Shown here piece after piece: positions 23,889 to 31,344 of a stretch of 42,113 nucleotides of DNA (position 1 is its first letter; every line of letters starts with the position of its first letter). The DNA lies in contig JBAZFO010000002.1 of the NCBI GenBank assembly GCA_041653315.1, positions 48,758-90,870 of the forward strand, in the 5' to 3' direction. Position numbers and translations under genes: made by a program. A model generated the notes under the pieces. That model searched no databases. It was not told the DNA's origin and was given only the letters and a program-made list of their open reading frames with translations. This stretch comes from Candidatus Micrarchaeia archaeon. Lineage in GTDB: Archaea > Micrarchaeota > Micrarchaeia > Anstonellales > JAHKLY01.

Positions 23889-23948
23889 ACAAAAGCTTTT
23901 TAAACTAATAAAGAGCCAATTATTTTACAAACAAACAGAGGTTTTATT

Positions 23949-24785
23949 ATGAAAGGACCGATGAAGAAAAAATTAACCACCAAAAGTAATAAAGTCAAAA
24001 AAAGCAAAACCAAAATTAATATTACTAAAAAGGTTAAGACTAAAATTAAAAAGTCAAACAAGATTAATAAAAATTTATTAAAAAAATCTACTAAAAAAAT
24101 TAAATCTTCAAAAGATAAAAACAAAAAAGATATTAAAAATAAAAAGTTAAGTAAAAAAATATTAAAACTTAAAAAACCTAATTTAACAAAGAAAAAACAA
24201 AGCATTATAACTAATAATAAAGAAGAAGTTATTGAAGTTCCAATTAGTAAAATGTCTTCTGAACAAAGAAAACAATTAGCACAAACAAGATTACCAAAAC
24301 GACAAAAACCAAGTAAAAAGAAAGAAGAAAAAATAAAAGAAGTTAGAAGACAATTGCTTAAAGACCCAGTTATTAGACAAAATTTAATAGATTTAGCTGG
24401 TGAACATGCTTTAGCATTAGTACAAGAATTTACATATGAAATGAGTGATGATGATTTATCTAGAAAAATTAAAGTTAAAGTAAGCGAGATAAGATCAACT
24501 TTAAATAAATTACATAATAAAGGTATTGTAACTTATTGTAGAAGTAAAGATTCTGAAACTGGGTGGTATTCTTATGTATGGACTTTTCACCAAAACAAAA
24601 TTGCAGAATTATTAGAACAAAAAATGAATGAAGAAAAACAAACACAAGAATCAAATCAGGAATTATATTTTTGTTCTCACTGTAGTTTAGATGAAGAAAT
24701 TCCATTTGAAGATGCAGTAGATCTTAAATTTAGATGTCCTGTATGTAGCACACCTCTTTCATATAAAGAAAAAAGAAAATTATAA
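23949..24785 (+). CDS. tfe: Transcription factor E alpha with a lysine-rich N-terminal extension
   Basis: 278 residues. From about 140 on it is a normal TFE: winged helix (IDLAGEHALALVQEFTYEMSDDDLSRKIKVKVSEIRSTLNKLHNKGIVTYCRSKD, then GWYSYVWTF), a linker helix and a zinc ribbon with FCSHC and FRCPVC. TFE helps open promoters with TBP, TFB and RNA polymerase. The first 90 residues contain 38 Lys and almost no acidic residues, like a histone H1 tail, and a second basic patch lies near 115-135. Typical archaeal TFE is about 170-190 residues, so the extension is unusual. Other Met codons within it could be starts. The stop codon abuts the initiator tRNA gene. Confidence 0.9.
   Translation: MKGPMKKKLTTKSNKVKKSKTKINITKKVKTKIKKSNKINKNLLKKSTKKIKSSKDKNKKDIKNKKLSKKILKLKKPNLTKKKQSIITNNKEEVIEVPISKMSSEQRKQLAQTRLPKRQKPSKKKEEKIKEVRRQLLKDPVIRQNLIDLAGEHALALVQEFTYEMSDDDLSRKIKVKVSEIRSTLNKLHNKGIVTYCRSKDSETGWYSYVWTFHQNKIAELLEQKMNEEKQTQESNQELYFCSHCSLDEEIPFEDAVDLKFRCPVCSTPLSYKEKRKL
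24760..24768 (+). promoter_or_regulatory. Possible TATA box of the initiator tRNA inside tfe
   Basis: CATATAAAG lies about 22 bp before the tRNA 5' end and within the last codons of tfe. It could drive the tRNA on its own, but co-transcription with tfe and 5' processing is equally possible. Confidence 0.35.
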
Positions 24786-24902
24786 AGTGGGATGGGGCAG
24801 CCTGGAGTGCCCGCCGGGCTCATATGTTTGTCTTTATTTACAGCAATAAAGATAAATTTTAGAGAAACCCGGAGGTCGGTAGTTCAAATCTACCTCCCAC
24901 TA
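24786..24902 (+). tRNA. Initiator tRNA-Met(CAT) with a canonical 37/38 intron
   Basis: Acceptor AGTGGGA (24786-24792) pairs with TCCCACT (24895-24901), and the discriminator is A. The A1-T72 pair and the GGGC/GCCC D-stem are typical of archaeal initiators, as is the anticodon stem CCGGG/CCCGG with three G-C pairs next to the loop. The anticodon is CAT at 24821-24823. After A37 (24824) a 42-nt intron (24825-24866) interrupts the loop. Its internal helix (TTTGTCTTTAT with ATAAAGATAAA) forms a bulge-helix-bulge with the anticodon stem. The mature length is 75 nt and CCA is not encoded. Confidence 0.94.
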
Positions 24903-24933
24903 TTTTTTTAAATCTACTTATCATAATTAAAAT

Positions 24934-25206
24934 ATGGGATTTAAAACAGAATTTAATTGGATATTAAAATTGACTAAACAACAGGGGTTAGATGAGAGTA
25001 CTTTAGCAGAGAATAGAATATATGAATTTTTCAAAAAAGATCATAGAGTTTATCCTCTTGATACACCAATAGAACTTGTTGATGAAGATTGGATTTCTAT
25101 TGGTTTGGTTACCATTTTGGAATATACTGTAGGTGGTGGACACACTAATGGTAAATATAAGGTTTTAGAAATATATCCAAAAGAAAAAAGAAGAAGTTTG
25201 CAATAA
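24934..25206 (+). CDS. Hypothetical conserved-looking 90-residue protein
   Basis: Begins MGFKTEFNWILKLTKQQGL, then ENRIYEFFKKDHRVYPLDTPIELVDEDWISIGLVTILEYTVGGGHTNGKYKVLEIYPK. The second half is beta-rich, with a Gly-rich turn, and gives the impression of a small folded domain. It has no signal peptide, Cys or metal motif. I do not recognise the family with confidence. A TATA-like TTTTAAATC (24907-24915) about 24 bp before the ATG fits its own leaderless transcript. It is the first of three closely spaced plus-strand genes ending in taw1. Confidence 0.6.
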   Translation: MGFKTEFNWILKLTKQQGLDESTLAENRIYEFFKKDHRVYPLDTPIELVDEDWISIGLVTILEYTVGGGHTNGKYKVLEIYPKEKRRSLQ

Positions 25207-25237
25207 TCTTTATTAAGCTTATCTAAGATATTTATAT

Positions 25238-25597
25238 ATGGATAAAAAAGATATTTTAACTTTATTTCCTTATTTTAAAAATAGTAAAAGAATTAATATA
25301 TTTTTAAGAGAAAAAACAAAATTTTTTCCACATTATAAAGATTTAAGTAAAAAATCTACTGAAGAGTTAATTTATATAATGAATGCTTTACAAGAAAAAA
25401 TAAATTCCTTAAACTTATGTATGGAAAAACATTCAAAGAATATTTTATCTTCTGAAGCTCCAAGTGTGATCAAAAAAGAGATTATTAATTTTATTATTGA
25501 ATCTGAAATGAAAAGATTGTGTGCAGAAAAAATTATTCAAATTAAAATCATTTTAAAAAATCAACGCAAAATAACTAAATATGTTAAAGGAGATTGA
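25238..25597 (+). CDS. Hypothetical helical protein
   Basis: 119 residues, almost entirely helical by eye and rich in Lys, Ile and Asn (STEELIYIMNALQEKINSLNLCMEKHSKNILSSEAP). Not recognised. It directly precedes taw1: its TGA overlaps the taw1 ribosome-site region and the next ATG follows at once. It is therefore almost certainly co-translated with taw1 and may assist it, though no functional motif shows this. Confidence 0.6.
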   Translation: MDKKDILTLFPYFKNSKRINIFLREKTKFFPHYKDLSKKSTEELIYIMNALQEKINSLNLCMEKHSKNILSSEAPSVIKKEIINFIIESEMKRLCAEKIIQIKIILKNQRKITKYVKGD

Positions 25598-26584
25598 ATG
25601 GAAATATTAGATTTATTAAAAAAACAAAGGTATCACATAGTGGGAAATCATTCTGCGGTCAAAACATGTAAATGGTTTAGAGAATCTTTAATTGGAAATG
25701 GAACATGTTATAAAAATAAATTTTATGGGATAAAATCTCACCAATGTGTTCAATCAACTTGTTCTCTGCAGTTTTGTTCTCAATCTTGTATTTTTTGCTG
25801 GAGATCAATGGCTGATGAATTAGGATTAAAGTTTAATGAACTTCCTTCAAATAAATTTGAATGGGATCCCCCCGAAAAAATATTAGATGGTTTATTAAAA
25901 GAACAATTAAGATTTGTTTCGGGTTATAAAGGAAACAAGAAAACAAAAAAAGAAATATTTGAAGAAGCGTCTAAACCAAAATTATTAACTTTATCTTTAG
26001 CTGGTGAACCAACCATATATCCATATTTAGCAGAATTAATTTTATTAGCAAAGAAAAGAGGAATGATTACTTTTTTAGTTACTAATGGAACTTTTCCAGA
26101 TGCATTAAAAAAATTAGAAAAAGAAGATTCATTGCCTGATCAATTATATATTTCTTTTGATGCACCAAATGAAAAAATATATAATGAAACATGCAGACCG
26201 AATAACAAAAAATTATGGGAGGAGTATTTAAATACACTAGATTTTATTAAAAAAATAAAAGGTAAGACAAGAACTGTTTTAAGAATGACTTTAATTAAAA
26301 ATTATAATTTTTGTAATGAAGAAGAATATTCTAAATTAATAAAAAAAGCACAGCCAGATTATGTAGAGGTTAAATCATTTGTTTTTGTTGGTGGTGCAAG
26401 AAATCCAAAAAGAAATTTAAAATTAAATCAAATGATTACTATGGATGAAATAGAAAATTTCACAAAAAAAATTGGTGAATTGACTAATTATATGTATGTG
26501 GATAAACACATTCCCTCTCGTGTTGCGTTGTTATGTAGGGATAAAAATGTTTTTGATAAAAGAAAAGATTTTGAAAACAAATAA
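25598..26584 (+). CDS. taw1: tRNA 4-demethylwyosine synthase (TYW1-type radical SAM)
   Basis: 328 residues. The radical-SAM cluster motif is Cys60-Ser-Gln-Ser-Cys64-Ile-Phe-Cys67, preceded by Cys24, Cys37 and Cys50. Their 13-residue spacing matches the second Fe-S cluster of archaeal TYW1. The downstream SLAGEPTIYP and YISFDAPNEKIYNETCRP segments are family signatures. The enzyme condenses pyruvate with 1-methylguanosine-37 of tRNA-Phe to begin wyosine synthesis. AAAGGAG just upstream fixes the start. No other wyosine gene (trm5, taw2) is in the window. The C-terminus ends soon after the core, which is normal for archaeal forms. Confidence 0.95.
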   Translation: MEILDLLKKQRYHIVGNHSAVKTCKWFRESLIGNGTCYKNKFYGIKSHQCVQSTCSLQFCSQSCIFCWRSMADELGLKFNELPSNKFEWDPPEKILDGLLKEQLRFVSGYKGNKKTKKEIFEEASKPKLLTLSLAGEPTIYPYLAELILLAKKRGMITFLVTNGTFPDALKKLEKEDSLPDQLYISFDAPNEKIYNETCRPNNKKLWEEYLNTLDFIKKIKGKTRTVLRMTLIKNYNFCNEEEYSKLIKKAQPDYVEVKSFVFVGGARNPKRNLKLNQMITMDEIENFTKKIGELTNYMYVDKHIPSRVALLCRDKNVFDKRKDFENK

Positions 26585-26658
26585 TCGCAAAAAATACACA
26601 TAGCTTTTTAATTATTAGTGTAGGATTTTAATTGTTAAATTTTGGAGGTGCCTAAAAA

Positions 26659-26733
26659 ATGGCCGCAAAAAAGAAAAAAGCAGCAGCTAAACCCGCAACA
26701 AAAGGTAAAGCAAAAGCAAAAAAGAAAAAATAA
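26659..26733 (+). CDS. 24-residue lysine/alanine-rich peptide
   Basis: A complete frame of 24 codons plus TAA starts MAAKKKKAAAKPATKGK and ends in four Lys. Twelve residues are Lys and eight are Ala, with one Pro, Thr and Gly, like a histone H1 or HU tail repeat. A strong GGAGGTG ribosome site (26644-26650) stands 8 bases before the ATG, and an AT-rich promoter-like stretch (CTTTTTAATTATT) lies about 50 bp upstream, so translation is likely. The codons are less AT-rich than the neighbouring genes (GCA/GCC/AAG/CCC). It probably binds nucleic acid. It is easily missed by gene finders. Confidence 0.7.
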   Translation: MAAKKKKAAAKPATKGKAKAKKKK

Positions 26734-26840
26734 GTAGATAAATTAATTCGTCTTCTGTTTTTGTTTTTGGGGTTAAATCCCCATTTATTATTTTTTAAAA
26801 ATATAGTCTGATTTAAAATTTTAATTGTTTTATTATATTT

Positions 26841-28565
26841 ATGAAAAAAGAAATTTTTATTTTATTATTTATAACTATATTAATTTTCTCTACTTGTCAA
26901 AGTGGGTCAGTACAAATTGATGTTCCAGCAGTAGTTGGGGGGGAAAATGGCGGCTCTTTAGCAATTAAAATTAATATTGATTCTGGAAATGGAAATATAT
27001 ATACTTCTATTTTTCCAAAAACCGGAATTTCAACTCAATCTTCTGAAGAAAACGCAGTAATTTCTGCATTTAATTATTATAATAAAAATTTAGATGAATG
27101 TAATATTTATTTTGATGTAGTAAATACATTAAATAGTAAATTTGTTGATGGACCAAGTGCGGGTGCAGCTATGGCTGTTGCTGTTTCATCTGTTTTAAAT
27201 GATAAAGAATTAAGAAATGATGTTATAATTTCAGGTTCTATTGATAAAGAAGGTAATATAGGTACTGTTGGGGGGATATCTGAGAAATCTTTAGCAGCAG
27301 TAGAATCAGGTAAAAAATATTTTTTAACTCCTTTAAATTCTGTTAGATATAAATTAATAGCTTCGGCTTTGGAGGATTTAAGAGATATAAAAATAATTGA
27401 TGTAAGAACATTAGAAGAAGCAAATAATATTTTTTTTCAGACAAAAGGAACTAAAGTTGAAAGTAAAATTAATTTAATAGAGAAAACAGAGATACCTGTT
27501 AATTTAACCACCACTATAAAAAATAAGAATTTAGAAATGTTTGTAAATATCGGATATAAAATGGCTGATGAATTTGAAAATGAAATAAATGAATATATAA
27601 ATTATGTTGGGGTTGATTCAAGTAGATATGAATTTTTAGAGTATTTTAAAGAAGAAATTGATATCCAAAAAGGAATTTTAAATAAAGGATATGGTTTTAC
27701 TTCTGCAAATAATATTTTTTTACAAAAAATAGATTTTGAATTTTTAAAGAAAATCGGGGAAATTAATTTAGAAACCGAAAAAGAAGAAGCACAAAATTGT
27801 TTAGATTCTTTTGAATTAAATGAAAAAACAATAGATAATTGGGAATGGTTATCTGGAAGTGAAATGCGCTTGAATTGGGCGCAGGATAAATTAGATCAAT
27901 TGCCTTCTTTATCAGTAAAAAGAACAGAAGGAGAAGAATATCCATATTTATATGAAATATTATATGCAAAATCTTGGTGTGAAATTGCAAATGATTTAAA
28001 TGTTGAAGGAAAAGAGAATAAAATTAATGAATCTAATTTAGAAATTTATGCAAGAAATACTTTATTATTAGAACAAGAATATATTTCTACACAACCAGAA
28101 ATAAATTCTGAGGCAGTAAGGCATTTAAGGACAGCACAAATAGCATTTAATAAAAAACAATATATTTCTACAATATATGAAGTTGCATTTGCTCATGCAC
28201 TTCAAGAATCGACTTCTGATATATTTTATAATATTAATTTTGAAAAAACTATAGATGATATGTATGAAGATAATAATAAATCAAGTTTGTGGGGGCAGGT
28301 TTATTTAACACAAGCAAAATATATTTATGAATCTGGAGATAAAGAAGATGCATATACTATTTTTAAATTATCAAATGAATTTGAAAAAGCAACAAATGAG
28401 ATAACAATATCACTCTTAAATGATACAATTATTACGGAATCAGACCATGAAAATGAAGAAATAAAAAAAGTAGAATGTAATAAAATAATCTTGTTTTTTT
28501 CTGTGATTATAATATTAGAATCAATCATATTGATTATTCTATTTTTTTTAAAATATAACCAGTGA
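26841..28565 (+). CDS. Secreted, membrane-anchored Lon-type (S16) protease without ATPase
   Basis: 574 residues. A signal sequence (about 4-18) leads into an S16 protease domain. The catalytic Ser107 is in DGPSAGAAM and Lys149 in GGISEKSLAA, 42 apart as expected for a Lon dyad. There is no AAA module. Residues 200-530 are helical and Glu-rich, possibly helical repeats (RHLRTAQIAFNKKQYISTIYEVAFAHALQE), and a membrane helix (IILFFSVIIILESIILIILFFL) closes the protein. This topology would place the protease outside the cytoplasm, where it cannot use ATP. The substrates are unknown. An AT box about 25 bp upstream fits a leaderless start. Confidence 0.88.
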   Translation: MKKEIFILLFITILIFSTCQSGSVQIDVPAVVGGENGGSLAIKINIDSGNGNIYTSIFPKTGISTQSSEENAVISAFNYYNKNLDECNIYFDVVNTLNSKFVDGPSAGAAMAVAVSSVLNDKELRNDVIISGSIDKEGNIGTVGGISEKSLAAVESGKKYFLTPLNSVRYKLIASALEDLRDIKIIDVRTLEEANNIFFQTKGTKVESKINLIEKTEIPVNLTTTIKNKNLEMFVNIGYKMADEFENEINEYINYVGVDSSRYEFLEYFKEEIDIQKGILNKGYGFTSANNIFLQKIDFEFLKKIGEINLETEKEEAQNCLDSFELNEKTIDNWEWLSGSEMRLNWAQDKLDQLPSLSVKRTEGEEYPYLYEILYAKSWCEIANDLNVEGKENKINESNLEIYARNTLLLEQEYISTQPEINSEAVRHLRTAQIAFNKKQYISTIYEVAFAHALQESTSDIFYNINFEKTIDDMYEDNNKSSLWGQVYLTQAKYIYESGDKEDAYTIFKLSNEFEKATNEITISLLNDTIITESDHENEEIKKVECNKIILFFSVIIILESIILIILFFLKYNQ

Positions 28566-28601
28566 GTAATGTTTATTTAATGTTCTATTTAATATAAAAG
28601 T

Positions 28602-29234
28602 ATGCTTCCTTTAATTTATCTAATTGATATTCCTTTTATAACAGTTAATGATAAAAAGAAAGAAAAATGTGATGAAGAGATTACTGATTTAGAAGAAGAA
28701 ATAAAAGGAATAAAGCAAAAAAATATTCTATACTCTATAATAATTGATAAATACAGAGATTTAATTGAGGAACAAGAGGAGAAATCAATTTCGGCTTTAA
28801 AGTATTTAATAAATCCAGAAGATAAATTTGTGCGTTTAAAAATAGAAGAAATTAAAAGTAAATTAGAAAATTATTCAAATGAACTAGCAATAACTGAAGC
28901 AATAAATTATATAAAAACAATTGAAACAATAAGATGGCCAGTATCATTTTGGCTTTCTTTTATTGATATAAATAAATATAAATTAGGGGACGATATGGAT
29001 AAATGTCTTTTGTTGTGTTCTTTATTAAAAGCTTTAGAAATTGATTCTAAAATATTGGTGGATGAAAATAAACATCCATATATTATGTATTTATTAAATA
29101 ATATTAATTATTTAGTGGAGTGTGATGAGGGAATAATTAATACAGGTTCTGAAAAAGAAATTTTTGATTCAAAAACATTTATATACGCTTTTAATGATAA
29201 TGAATATATTGATATGGATAAAAATGAAGATTAA
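28602..29234 (+). CDS. Transglutaminase-like fold protein lacking the catalytic Cys
   Basis: 210 residues. An N-terminal charged coiled region (about 20-60) precedes a segment that looks like a transglutaminase-like core: IRWPVSFWLSFIDINKYKLGDDMDKCLLLCSLLKALEIDSKILVDENKHPYIMYLLNNINYLVECD. The usual G(D/W)CxDKA block has Asp-Met where the nucleophilic Cys belongs, although the following His is present. The domain is therefore probably inactive, or its chemistry differs. No signal peptide is present. It lies 37 bp after the S16 protease gene and 17 bp before the ferredoxin start, so it may be co-transcribed. Confidence 0.6.
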   Translation: MLPLIYLIDIPFITVNDKKKEKCDEEITDLEEEIKGIKQKNILYSIIIDKYRDLIEEQEEKSISALKYLINPEDKFVRLKIEEIKSKLENYSNELAITEAINYIKTIETIRWPVSFWLSFIDINKYKLGDDMDKCLLLCSLLKALEIDSKILVDENKHPYIMYLLNNINYLVECDEGIINTGSEKEIFDSKTFIYAFNDNEYIDMDKNED

Positions 29235-29250
29235 CTTATTTGGTGATAAT

Positions 29251-29421
29251 ATGGTAAAAATAAATAATTTTAAATGTATAAAATGCGGAGCATGTGTTGG
29301 GGTATGTCCAGTTCAAGCATTGGTATTGACCGAAGAAGGAATAACATTTGATAAAAATAAATGTATAAAATGCGGAGCATGTGTTAAAATATGCCCAGCA
29401 AACGCAGTATCTAAAGAATGA
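29251..29421 (+). CDS. 2[4Fe-4S] ferredoxin
   Basis: 56 residues from the ATG at 29251, which sits behind TTTGGTGATAAT. The frame is open further upstream but overlaps the previous gene. Two CxxCxxCxxxCP motifs (Cys9, 12, 15, 19 and Cys38, 41, 44, 48) hold two [4Fe-4S] clusters. The gene is 9 bp before the geranylgeranyl reductase gene. In Methanosarcina a neighbouring ferredoxin donates electrons to this reductase, so the same role is likely here. A 28-base stretch covering each cluster loop (29271-29298 and 29358-29385) is identical at the DNA level, pointing to recent internal duplication or conversion. Confidence 0.94.
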   Translation: MVKINNFKCIKCGACVGVCPVQALVLTEEGITFDKNKCIKCGACVKICPANAVSKE

Positions 29422-29430
29422 GGTGTTTTT

Positions 29431-30627
29431 ATGAAATATAATTCTAATTATGATATTATTGTAATTGGTGCAGGTCCTGGGGGTTCAATGGCTGCAAAGA
29501 CTGCATCAGAACATGGAGCAAAAGTTTTATTAATCGAAAGAAAAAAAGAGATTGGTGCGCCAGTCAGATGCGGTGAAGGAATTGGGTTAGCTAGTTTAGA
29601 AGGGATTAATGTTGTTATACCAGAAAAATCTTATTCTTTTCAAATCGGAGGTTCAAAATTAGTTTCTCCTGATTTAAAAAATGAAGTCGTTTTAAGAACA
29701 AAACAAACAAAAGGATATGTTTTAGATAGAAAAGTATTTGATAAAGAATTAGCAATTGCAGCAGGAAGAGCAGGAGCCCATATTATGGTTAAATCACAAG
29801 TTAAATCATTATTGAAAGAAGAAAATAAAGTAATTGGGGTAATAGTAGAAACTGAAAATGGAGATATACAAATTAATTCTAAAATAGTGATAGCTATGGA
29901 TGGTGCAGAATCAACAATTGCAAGAATGGCAGGATTAAACACTACTTCAGATTTATACAATTCAGATGCTGGTTATGAATATGAAATGGTTAATGTACCT
30001 TGTGAGGATTTAATAGAAATATATTTTTCAAAAGAATATGCTCCAAGAGGATATTTGTGGATTTTTCCAAAAGGTAAAGATGTAGCTAATGTTGGAGTAG
30101 GAATAGGTGGAGCAGAAGCACCATTCGCAAAAAAATATTTAGATGATTGGATAAACGGGCCAATGAAAGAAAGATTCAAAAATGCACAGCCAGTCGCCAT
30201 TAAAGGAGGTTTAATTCCTGTTGGTGCATCGAAAGACCAATTAGTTTTAGATGGATTTATAGTTGCAGGAACAGCAGCACACCAAGTAGATCCAATACAT
30301 GGGGGAGGAATTGCATTAGCAATGAAAGCAGGAGTTTTAGCTGGAGAAACAGCAGCGCAAGCGATAAAAGATAAAGATTATTCAAAACAAAGATTAATGG
30401 AATTTCAAGATAACTGGAATGAAAAAGAAGAGGCAAAATTAAAAAAGAGATTAAAATTAAGAAAAGCTTTAGAAATGTTGAATGATGATGATTTAAATAA
30501 AGTAATTGAAGTTATAACTGACGAAGATATTGAAAAATTATTAGATAGTAATTTTGCACCAGTAGTTACAAAAGTTTTAACTAGCAGACCGCAATTATTA
30601 AAAGCGATTGGTGGTTTAATTAAGTGA
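29431..30627 (+). CDS. Geranylgeranyl reductase (digeranylgeranylglycerophospholipid reductase family)
   Basis: 398 residues. The N-terminal FAD-binding motif IVIGAGPGGSMAAKTASEHGAKVLLIERKKEIGAPVRCGEGI is typical of archaeal GGR, including the conserved RCGEG. Further family marks are DGAESTIARMAG and the FAD-contacting VAGTAAHQVDPIHGGGIALAMKAG. The enzyme saturates double bonds of geranylgeranyl lipids at the membrane surface. It follows the ferredoxin by 9 bp with a weak GAGGTG site (ATGAGGTGTTTTTATG). The last 60 residues are charged and helical. GGPP synthase at 7101-8096 supplies its pathway. Confidence 0.93.
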   Translation: MKYNSNYDIIVIGAGPGGSMAAKTASEHGAKVLLIERKKEIGAPVRCGEGIGLASLEGINVVIPEKSYSFQIGGSKLVSPDLKNEVVLRTKQTKGYVLDRKVFDKELAIAAGRAGAHIMVKSQVKSLLKEENKVIGVIVETENGDIQINSKIVIAMDGAESTIARMAGLNTTSDLYNSDAGYEYEMVNVPCEDLIEIYFSKEYAPRGYLWIFPKGKDVANVGVGIGGAEAPFAKKYLDDWINGPMKERFKNAQPVAIKGGLIPVGASKDQLVLDGFIVAGTAAHQVDPIHGGGIALAMKAGVLAGETAAQAIKDKDYSKQRLMEFQDNWNEKEEAKLKKRLKLRKALEMLNDDDLNKVIEVITDEDIEKLLDSNFAPVVTKVLTSRPQLLKAIGGLIK

Positions 30628-30631
30628 TAAT

Positions 30632-31339
30632 ATGGAAGAAGAAACATATAGATTAAGCCCAAAAATAAAAATATTATGGGCTATGGAGTATATTATAGGA
30701 ATTTTTGTTCTTTGGATTATTTTATCTGTAATTTATTCTGTTTTTTTTCCAGATTTAAAATTCCTTTTATTAATACCAGAATTGCCTGTTGTGTCTTATT
30801 TATTTATTCTATTTGTTTTGATTTTATTCATTGGGATTCCAGCATATGTTTGGGTTAAAATTTTATACAAAAATTTTACATATACTATGGGAGAAAACGA
30901 AGTTTTAATAAGAACAGGAATTATTCATAAAAAAAGAATTGATATCCCATATACTTCAATTGAAAATGTATCTGTTGAAAAACACCTTTATGAAAGGATA
31001 TTCGGATTAGGTACAGTAGTAATTGATACTGCAGGTGGAGATTCAAAAGAAGGGTTAATTCCCGGAGTAGCAGATACTGAGTCTGTTATTAAAGAATTAT
31101 TAAATAGAATGAAAATAGCAAAAGGAAATTCTGAAAAAAAAGACCCAAAAGGAAATGAAGAGACCCTACCAATTTTAAAAGATATCTTAACAGAATTAAA
31201 AAGTATAAAAGATGCTTTAAAACAAAAAAAATCTGAAAAAAACAAAAAAGTAAATAATTTAATGGATATTAAAGAATTCGAGAAGATATTAGCAGAACAA
31301 GCATCTAAGAAAAAAACAAAAAATAGTAAAAAAAGGTGA
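30632..31339 (+). CDS. Bacterial-PH-domain membrane protein
   Basis: 235 residues. Two membrane helices (about 18-40 and 51-75) precede a YdbS/bPH2-type PH domain (YTMGENEVLIRTGIIHKKRIDIPYTSIENVSVEKHLYERIFGLGTVVIDTAGG). A long charged, helical tail (about 165-235) ends in a Lys-rich KKKTKNSKKR. The family is widespread and its role in the membrane is not established. The gene overlaps nothing and starts 4 bp after the reductase stop (TGATAATATGG), so it belongs to the ferredoxin/GGR transcript. rpoK follows 5 bp downstream. Confidence 0.85.
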   Translation: MEEETYRLSPKIKILWAMEYIIGIFVLWIILSVIYSVFFPDLKFLLLIPELPVVSYLFILFVLILFIGIPAYVWVKILYKNFTYTMGENEVLIRTGIIHKKRIDIPYTSIENVSVEKHLYERIFGLGTVVIDTAGGDSKEGLIPGVADTESVIKELLNRMKIAKGNSEKKDPKGNEETLPILKDILTELKSIKDALKQKKSEKNKKVNNLMDIKEFEKILAEQASKKKTKNSKKR

Positions 31340-31344
31340 TCAAG

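Noticed and set aside
26769..26782. GGGG/CCCC hairpin after the Lys/Ala peptide gene as a terminator
   Set aside because: The stem is only 4 bp with a 6-base loop, and archaeal terminators rely on oligo-T; it may be incidental.
29164..29250. Long N-terminal extension of the ferredoxin
   Set aside because: It overlaps the preceding gene and lies before the GGTGAT site; the 56-residue form is the normal ferredoxin length.
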